From UMGS1766 sp963597355 (GTDB taxonomy: Bacteria; Bacillota; Clostridia; Oscillospirales; Oscillospiraceae), in contig CAVBPR010000002.1 in assembly GCA_963597355.1 (NCBI GenBank), positions 248,001 through 312,000 of the forward strand: a stretch of DNA of 64,000 nt. Direction: 5' to 3'. Positions 58,254 through 64,000 of the stretch are shown here, piece after piece; within the stretch, counting starts at the first letter, position 1; each line of letters starts with the position of its first letter. The position numbers were made by a program, and so were the translations under genes. The notes under the pieces were generated by a model. The model searched no databases. It saw only the letters and a list, made by a program, of their open reading frames with translations, and was not told where the DNA came from.

Positions 58254-59469
58254 TTTTTCGGATCAACCGCAAATATTGTCGGTTTCAGAATTGAACCGTT
58301 ACGTAAAAAAATGTCTGGATTCCGATGCTTTTCTTCGCAGCATTGCAGTTCGCGGCGAATTGTCAAATTATAAAAAACAGGGGCATCATTATTTTTCATT
58401 GAAAGATGAAAAAGGCGTTTTGTCCTGTATCATGTATGTCAATGCGACAAAGACTCTGCGTTTTCTTCCAGAGGATGGCATGCAGGTTATTGTTTTCGGC
58501 CGCGTGTCTGCTTTTTGGCAGGGCGGAAAATATCAACTTTATGCAGATATGATGGTTCCGGACGGAGTTGGATCCGCCAACATGGCATTTGAGCAACTGT
58601 ATGCAAAATTGGAAAAGGAAGGTTTGCTTGCGCTGGAACGCAAAAAAAGTCTTCCTCGTTATCCTCAAAGCATAGCCTTAATTACATCGCCGGACGGGGA
58701 TGCAATCAAAGACGTTGTTCGTATTTTGCGCGAGCGCTGGCCGATTGCAACGGTAAAGGTAATGGGCGTAAAAGTTCAGGGAAATCGCGCCGCAGCTGAG
58801 ATGACAGGTGCAGTGTTGTATGCCAATCGTCATCGTGTGGCAGATATCCTCATCATTGGACGGGGTGGCGGTTCAAAAGAAGATTTATGGGCCTTTAATG
58901 ACGAAAAACTTGCAAGGGCGATTGCGGGTTCCGAGATTCCGGTTATCACAGCAATTGGACATACGGCTAACGCGTCAATTGCTGATTTTGTTGCAGATTT
59001 GCGAGTTGTTACGCCAACCCATGCAGCGCAGAGTGCAGTTCCGGATCAATATGATGTGCAGCAACAATTGCAGAATGCAATTGTCTGCATGATGCAGGCA
59101 ACGAAAAAGAAACTGCAAAATGAGCGACAGCATTTGGAACGACTGACATCCAGCCAAGCTCTGAGTCAACCTTTGCGCATGGTTTATGAGCGACGAGAGC
59201 AACTGGATTATGCGCAGCAGAAGCTATCAATTGCCTTGGAAAGAAACGCGGCGGTCTATCGGCGCCGATTAACTGCGCTATGTGCATCTTTAGATTCATT
59301 GAACCCGCTCCGTGTTTTAACCAGAGGATATGGAATGACACAGAAAAAGGATGGCACCGTCATAGTATCTGCGGCACAAACACAGGTGGGGGAGCAGATC
59401 AGGGTTGTCTTCAGCGATGGGCAACTGGAGTGTACCGTAACAGAAAGAGAGCTGAAGTCGCATGAGTGA
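58246..59469 (+). CDS. xseA: Exodeoxyribonuclease VII large subunit
   Basis: 407 residues: OB-fold N-terminus (QILSVSELNRYVKKCLDSDA, VRGELSNYKKQGHHYFSLKD), catalytic domain with ALITSPDGDAIKDVVRIL and RGGGSKEDLWAFNDEKLARA, VITAIGHTANASIADFVADL, then a coiled-coil stretch and the C-terminal RGYGMTQKKDG. With XseB it degrades single-stranded DNA. It overlaps xseB by 8 bases. Confidence 0.96.
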   Translation: MPDFSDQPQILSVSELNRYVKKCLDSDAFLRSIAVRGELSNYKKQGHHYFSLKDEKGVLSCIMYVNATKTLRFLPEDGMQVIVFGRVSAFWQGGKYQLYADMMVPDGVGSANMAFEQLYAKLEKEGLLALERKKSLPRYPQSIALITSPDGDAIKDVVRILRERWPIATVKVMGVKVQGNRAAAEMTGAVLYANRHRVADILIIGRGGGSKEDLWAFNDEKLARAIAGSEIPVITAIGHTANASIADFVADLRVVTPTHAAQSAVPDQYDVQQQLQNAIVCMMQATKKKLQNERQHLERLTSSQALSQPLRMVYERREQLDYAQQKLSIALERNAAVYRRRLTALCASLDSLNPLRVLTRGYGMTQKKDGTVIVSAAQTQVGEQIRVVFSDGQLECTVTERELKSHE

Positions 59470-59695
59470 GGGTAAATTAAGCTTTGAAGAATCGATGACG
59501 CAACTGGAGAAGATTGTTGCCAAGCTGGAAAAGGGTGAGGTATCACTTGATGAATCAATTGCTCTTTTCGAACAGGGAACAAGACTCGCCATGGATTGCA
59601 GCAAGATATTAGATCAGGCAGAACAATCGATCGTAAGGCTGACAAAGGGCGCAGATGGAAATCCGCAGGAGCAGCCAATGGAGTTGGACGTATGA
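59462..59695 (+). CDS. xseB: Exodeoxyribonuclease VII small subunit
   Basis: 77 residues with the XseB helical hairpin: LSFEESMTQLEKIVAKLEKG then EVSLDESIALFEQGTRLA. It binds the large subunit. It overlaps xseA upstream and ispA downstream (ATGA). Confidence 0.94.
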   Translation: MSEGKLSFEESMTQLEKIVAKLEKGEVSLDESIALFEQGTRLAMDCSKILDQAEQSIVRLTKGADGNPQEQPMELDV

Positions 59696-60570
59696 ATGCT
59701 TTTGAACAGGAACTTGAGCACAGTCGCAAATTAGTTGAACAATACTTGTCCGGATGTTTTCAAGAAGGTACTCCGCAGGATCAGCTCTATCGTGCCATGT
59801 CCTATAGCTTAAATGCCGGGGGTAAACGGGTTCGCCCTATTTTGACCATGAAGTTTGCGAAGGCGGTTGGTGGATCAGAAGAACAGGCATTGCCGTTGGG
59901 ATGTGGCATTGAAATGCTCCATACGTACTCTCTGATTCACGATGATTTGCCCTGCATGGACAATGATAGTTTGCGCCGTGGAAAACCAACCAACCATGTT
60001 GTGTTTGGTGAATGCACTGCCGTGTTGGCAGGAGATGCGTTGCAGGCAGCCGCATTCGATACAATTCTATCAGCGGATTTACCTGCATCTGTCCGTGCGG
60101 CTGCAGCGCTGGAGCTTGCACGAGGTGCCGGCGCAGATGGTATGTGTGCCGGTCAGATCCTGGACATGGAAGGTGAGACGCGCAAACTCGGTCTAAGTGA
60201 GGTCACCTTCATGCACAAAAAGAAGACGGGTGCATTGTTGGAATGCGCCTGCGTCATTGGAGTGCTGGCAGGAGGCGGAACACAGGAGCTTCAAGATGCG
60301 GCGCGCGCTTTTGCTGCTGAGATTGGGCTTGCGTTTCAAGTGCGGGACGACCTTTTAGATTGCATTTCCACAACAGAGCAGATGGGAAAGTCGGTAGGCT
60401 CAGATAGAGCGAATCATAAATCGACCTTTGTCACTTTGCTGGGGGAAGAGGGCTGTGAAAGCTTGATTGCCGAATGTACGGAACGAGCAAAGGTGATTAT
60501 TCATGAGTCCTTCAATGGTAATGTTTTTTTGTGCGCTATGGCAGATTGGCTGGCAGGTCGGATGACCTGA
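59692..60570 (+). CDS. ispA: Farnesyl/geranyl diphosphate synthase
   Basis: 292 residues of the short-chain trans-prenyltransferase family: GGKRVRPILTMKFAKAV near residue 45, first aspartate-rich motif HDDLPCMDND near 83, GDALQAAAFD, and second motif QVRDDLLDCISTTE near 215. It makes C15 (or C10-C20) prenyl diphosphates from IPP and DMAPP. The next gene, dxs, starts the precursor pathway, so the pair is a small isoprenoid unit. Confidence 0.93.
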   Translation: MNAFEQELEHSRKLVEQYLSGCFQEGTPQDQLYRAMSYSLNAGGKRVRPILTMKFAKAVGGSEEQALPLGCGIEMLHTYSLIHDDLPCMDNDSLRRGKPTNHVVFGECTAVLAGDALQAAAFDTILSADLPASVRAAAALELARGAGADGMCAGQILDMEGETRKLGLSEVTFMHKKKTGALLECACVIGVLAGGGTQELQDAARAFAAEIGLAFQVRDDLLDCISTTEQMGKSVGSDRANHKSTFVTLLGEEGCESLIAECTERAKVIIHESFNGNVFLCAMADWLAGRMT

Positions 60571-60597
60571 AATAAACAAAAGTAGAAAAGGAGGAGA

Positions 60598-62444
60598 ATG
60601 CCAGTGTCGGAATGGAATGGCAAACGCCTCGAAAATTTAAATGATGATGCGTGCAAAGAAGTTTGCGATGAAATTCGTTCGGCATTGCTGCATTCAGTGT
60701 CGCATACTGGCGGTCATTTGGCATCCAATTTGGGCACAGTCGAGTTGACGGTTGCCCTGCATCGTGTGTTTGATTTCAATGTGGATCGTTTGATTTTTGA
60801 TGTAGGACATCAGTGTTATACGCATAAAATGCTGACCGGAAGAGCGGATCAGATGAAAACACTTCGCAAACTTGGGGGATTATCTGGATTTCCCAAACCG
60901 CACGAAAGCAAGAGCGATGCTTTTATTGCCGGTCACGCCTCTAATTCCGTTTCCGTTGCATTAGGTATGGCGCGGGCGCGAACCCTTTTAAACCAAGACT
61001 ATCGTGTGGTTGCGCTTATTGGCGACGGTGCGCTTACGGGCGGATTAGCCTATGAAGGACTTGCAGATGCAGGTAGCAGTGGCGAAAAACTGCTGGTTGT
61101 GTTGAACGATAACGGAATGAGCATCAAGAAAAATGTAGGCGGTGTTGCAAAGTTGCTGTCAAGGCAGCATCTTCGTCCCGGATACTTGCGGTTTAAGCGG
61201 AGATATCGCGATTTTACCCATGCTGTTCCCGGGGGGCGACAAGTCTATCATTTGACGCACAATTTAAAAAAGTTCTTAAAAAGCAGTTTCTTGCCCAGTG
61301 TTTTCTTTGAAGACATGGGCTTTGAATATATTGGACCTGTAGACGGAAATGACGTTGCCGAGTTAACTCGCTTGCTGCGTTGGGCGGATTCTTTGGATGG
61401 ACCGGTGCTTCTTCATGTGCGTACTACAAAAGGAAAAGGATATTCACCCGCTGAAAAAACACCGGAACTATATCATAGTGTAGGTGCCTTTTCTTTGAAT
61501 GATGGAGTAGAGCCAACGCAGAAGCCAGATTTTTCTGCCGTCTTTGGCGAATGCCTTGTCGAGCTTGCGGAGAAGGATGATCGTATTTGTGCGATTACAG
61601 CCGCAATGCAGTCGGGCACCGGATTGGATGAATTTGCATCGAAATTTCCAGAACGTTTTTTTGACGTCGGCATTGCAGAAGGGCATGCAGTTGCTATGTG
61701 CGCCGGAATGGCAAAACAAGGGCTGTTTCCGGTATTTGCTGTTTACTCCACGTTTTTGCAGCGCTCATACGATATGTTGTTGCATGATGTATCCTTGCAG
61801 AATCTACATGTTGTTTTCGGCGTTGATCGCGCCGGGCTGGTTGGTGCAGACGGAGAGACGCACCAGGGAGTGTTTGACTTAGCTTATTTGTCTACGGTGC
61901 CGCATATCAATGTGCTTGCTCCCAGTAATTTTTCGGAAGTAAAAAGCATGCTGCACTCAGCCCTGTATGACTTTTCAGGCCCGGTAGCAANNNNNNNNNN
62001 CCTCGGGGCGGGGAAGACAGCTGTTTTACTACGGATACAGCCGGATCGACGGACTGTGTTATTCGACAGGGAAAAGATTTTACTTTTGTAGCGTATGGTA
62101 CGTTAATTTGTGAGGCAATGAAAGCGGCAGAGCGTCTTGCCGGCGAAGGGATTCAGTGTGAGATCGTGAAATTGAATCAGCTTATTCCGTTGGAAGCGGA
62201 GAGCGTGTTATCTTCAGTGGAAAAAACCCGCCGTCTTTTGGTGATAGAAGATGTGATTCAGCCTAATTCGGTTGGGCGTGCACTGGCGCATCAACTGGCA
62301 GAGCGCAACATAGCAACAGAGAGTATGTGTCTTCTAAGCTCCGGAATTGATTTTGTTCCTCACGGCAGCGTAGGTGAATTACGGGCATTGCTGGGAATTG
62401 ATGCAGATTCGATTGTAAAAACAGTAAAAGGAGTGCTCGCATGA
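60598..62444 (+). CDS. dxs: 1-deoxy-D-xylulose-5-phosphate synthase, split by an N gap
   Basis: DXS condenses pyruvate and glyceraldehyde 3-phosphate, first step of the MEP isoprenoid pathway. Visible: HTGGHLASNLGTVELTVALH, FDVGHQCYTHKMLTGR, thiamine diphosphate motif LIGDGALTGGLAYEGL with NDNGMSI, DVGIAEGHAVAMCAGMAKQG and VVFGVDRAGLVGADGETHQG. The frame runs from 60598 to the gap at 61991-62000, and the rest (PRGGEDSCFTTDTAG onward) continues in another frame to 62444. Family conservation (GPVAIRYPRG) implies 8 missing bases, not 10, giving about 614 residues. GTG at 60604 is an alternative start. Confidence 0.92.
61991..62000. other. Assembly gap (10 N) inside dxs
   Basis: Left flank codes SGPVA plus one base, right flank PRGGEDS. 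The conserved motif needs three residues (Ile-Arg-Tyr) between, so 8 bases are missing and the 10-N placeholder creates a false frameshift. Confidence 0.85.
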
Positions 62445-63247
62445 AGGGCAAACGCTTAGATTTAAAGTTAGTAGAGTTGGGGTATTTTGAAAGCCGTCAA
62501 AAGGCACAAGCCTGCATTATGAGCGGCATTGTGTACGTCAACGATAAAAAAGTCGACAAAGCCGGTTTCACAGTAGCAGATGATGCTACAGTTGAAGTGC
62601 GGGGCAAGACACTAAGATATGTGAGCCGCGGCGGGCTAAAACTGGAAAAAGCGATTCATAGTTTTCCAATTGATCTGAACGGTGTCATTGCAATGGATTG
62701 CGGCGCTTCCACCGGGGGATTTTCGGATTGCATGCTGCAAAATGGCGCCGAAAAGGTCTATGCAGTTGATGTGGGATATGGACAATTGGATTGGAAGTTG
62801 CGAAATGATCCGCGTGTTGTATGTCTGGAGCGCACAAACGCACGATATATGACCCAGGAATTGATCCCGGATCCTCTTGATTTTGTTTCGATCGATGTTT
62901 CTTTTATCTCTCTTGCGTTGATTTTGCCAACATTGCGAAAGCTGATGAAACCGACGGGCCAATTGGTTTGCCTGATCAAACCGCAATTTGAAGCGGGGAA
63001 AGAAAAGGTAGGAAAAAAAGGCGTTGTGCGGGATCCGGCCGTTCATCTGGAAGTGGTAGAGCGTTTTTATGACCAGGCGGAGCAATTTGACTTTTCAGTG
63101 CGAGGGATGACCTTTTCGCCGATTCGCGGGCCGGAGGGGAATATAGAGTATCTTGGCTGGCTTAGCGTTGGAGCGGGAAATTCAATTCCGATCGATTTCA
63201 AAGCGCTAGTAGAGCAATCCCACAAAGAGTTGGAGGCAAAATCATGA
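62441..63247 (+). CDS. tlyA: TlyA-family rRNA methyltransferase
   Basis: 268 residues: an S4 RNA-binding domain (RLDLKLVELGYFESRQKAQA and VNDKKVDKAGFTV) followed by an FtsJ-like methyltransferase domain with the SAM loop AMDCGASTGGFSDCMLQNGA near residue 86, VDVGYGQLDWKLRND, and SIDVSFISLALILP. Members 2'-O-methylate rRNA or act as haemolysin-like proteins. It overlaps dxs (ATGA) and nadK (ATGA). Confidence 0.93.
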   Translation: MKGKRLDLKLVELGYFESRQKAQACIMSGIVYVNDKKVDKAGFTVADDATVEVRGKTLRYVSRGGLKLEKAIHSFPIDLNGVIAMDCGASTGGFSDCMLQNGAEKVYAVDVGYGQLDWKLRNDPRVVCLERTNARYMTQELIPDPLDFVSIDVSFISLALILPTLRKLMKPTGQLVCLIKPQFEAGKEKVGKKGVVRDPAVHLEVVERFYDQAEQFDFSVRGMTFSPIRGPEGNIEYLGWLSVGAGNSIPIDFKALVEQSHKELEAKS

Positions 63248-64000
63248 AAGTAATCCTTAGTCCGAATCCATACCGTGATCGTGGCCTTAGAACCGCACAG
63301 GCGGCGGCACGGGTTTTGCAGGATGTTGGTGTAGACACTTGCTTTTGCCTTCCTTTTGAACCGGATCCACATTTTGAATTGCCTAAAAATCTTGTATATG
63401 CGGATATCGATTCAGAAATTACAACCGCGGATATGTTGATTTGTTTTGGCGGGGATGGAACTTTGCTCCATGCAGCAAAATTGGCGCATAACTGCGGCGT
63501 ACCTATTATGGGAGTGAATATGGGAAGCGTAGGGTTTATGGCCGAGCTGGAACATGGAGAATTAAAGCAACTTACAAGACTGGCGAAAAAGGATTATAAA
63601 ATAGAGCAGCGGATGATGCTCGATGTTTCTTTGATCCACGAAAAAAGAGAAATTTTTTCTGATGTTGCACTGAATGATGCAGCGATTACAAAGGGAGCGG
63701 TTGCCCGCGTAGTGGAACTGTCAGCTTATGCAGATGGAGAACTTATTTCTTCCATTTCCGGGGATGGAGTAGTTGTTTCCACGCCGACAGGATCTACTGC
63801 GTATTCCTTGTCTGCGGGCGGTCCGGTTGTGGAGCCAACAGCACAAAATATCATTATTACGCCTATTTGCGCCCATGCATTACAGTCGAAATCATTTGTT
63901 TTATCAAAGGATCGCGTTGTCGAAATTCGGATGGGAAAACAAGTGCGCAAGACATCCTATCTTTCCGTGGATGGAGGTCGAGCAGTTCGGCTTTCCAGCG
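63244..64000 (+). CDS. nadK: NAD kinase, 3' end beyond window
   Basis: 252 codons are visible with no stop. The family motifs are LICFGGDGTLLHAAKLA near residue 66, VNMGSVGFMAEL, the NAD-binding ALNDAAITKGAVARVVEL, GDGVVVSTPTGSTAYSLSAG near 175 and ITPICAHALQSKSFVLS. It makes NADP from NAD and ATP. Its ATG overlaps the tlyA stop. The tlyA-nadK order is common in clostridia. Confidence 0.95.
   Translation, partial: MKVILSPNPYRDRGLRTAQAAARVLQDVGVDTCFCLPFEPDPHFELPKNLVYADIDSEITTADMLICFGGDGTLLHAAKLAHNCGVPIMGVNMGSVGFMAELEHGELKQLTRLAKKDYKIEQRMMLDVSLIHEKREIFSDVALNDAAITKGAVARVVELSAYADGELISSISGDGVVVSTPTGSTAYSLSAGGPVVEPTAQNIIITPICAHALQSKSFVLSKDRVVEIRMGKQVRKTSYLSVDGGRAVRLSS

Overview
The window reads as a chromosomal piece of an anaerobic, Gram-positive-lineage clostridium, most like the gut Oscillospiraceae/Ruminococcaceae group. 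Evidence for this is a T-box in front of tyrS, an L-box lysine riboswitch in front of asd-dapA-dapB, strong AGGAGG ribosome sites with frequent TTG/GTG starts, an electron-bifurcating NfnAB pair, a PyrDB/PyrK pyrimidine operon and several clostridial gene neighbourhoods. Two runs of exactly 10 N and a frame-breaking 65-bp near-duplication in tyrS show that it is a draft, probably metagenomic, assembly.

Layout. 1-10.4 kb is core: murC, T-box/tyrS, a lysine-riboswitch operon (asd, dapA, dapB and a freestanding ACT-domain protein), queA-tgt, smpB and a cyclophilin. The tmRNA gene follows at 10.45 kb. Downstream of it (10.98-14.05 kb) is a small accessory patch: a 20-bp quasi-tandem repeat, a decayed DUF4357-type gene, then yolD-like, GNAT and UmuC-type polymerase genes.

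The most distinctive region is 14.3-33.65 kb. A PucR-type regulator is followed by a five-gene peptide/nickel-type ABC importer, two large Old-Yellow-Enzyme-type FMN/4Fe-4S/FAD ene-reductases and a small DUF2500-like membrane protein, all on the plus strand. Converging on these from the minus strand are a flavodoxin-fold reductase with a zinc ribbon, a zinc alcohol dehydrogenase, a third ene-reductase and an MFS transporter, divergent from a LysR regulator. All three ene-reductases depart from the canonical active-site motif. I read this as an import-and-reduce system for an unknown unsaturated substrate. Rex-like (NADH-sensing) operator matches lie at the minus-strand operon promoter and at nfnAB, which suggests shared redox control.

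33.7-45.7 kb is mixed: a secreted G5/3D protein, tRNA-Pro(CGG), tRNA-Ser(GGA), a lipoprotein, a class V aminotransferase with a cytidylyltransferase-dehydrogenase fusion, a thioesterase divergent from a crotonase, a HAD phosphatase, a class I aminotransferase and nfnAB.

46.1-54.3 kb, minus strand, is housekeeping: pyrC-pyrF-pyrK-pyrD, a phosphatase-GNAT fusion, ung, radA, a CYTH protein and an Asp23/Gls24 protein. 54.5-64 kb, plus strand, holds coaBC, an EcsC-family gene, and the overlapping run nusB, a TsaD-like paralogue, xseA, xseB, ispA, dxs, tlyA and nadK (cut by the window end). dxs is split only by an N gap whose true size can be inferred as 8 bases.
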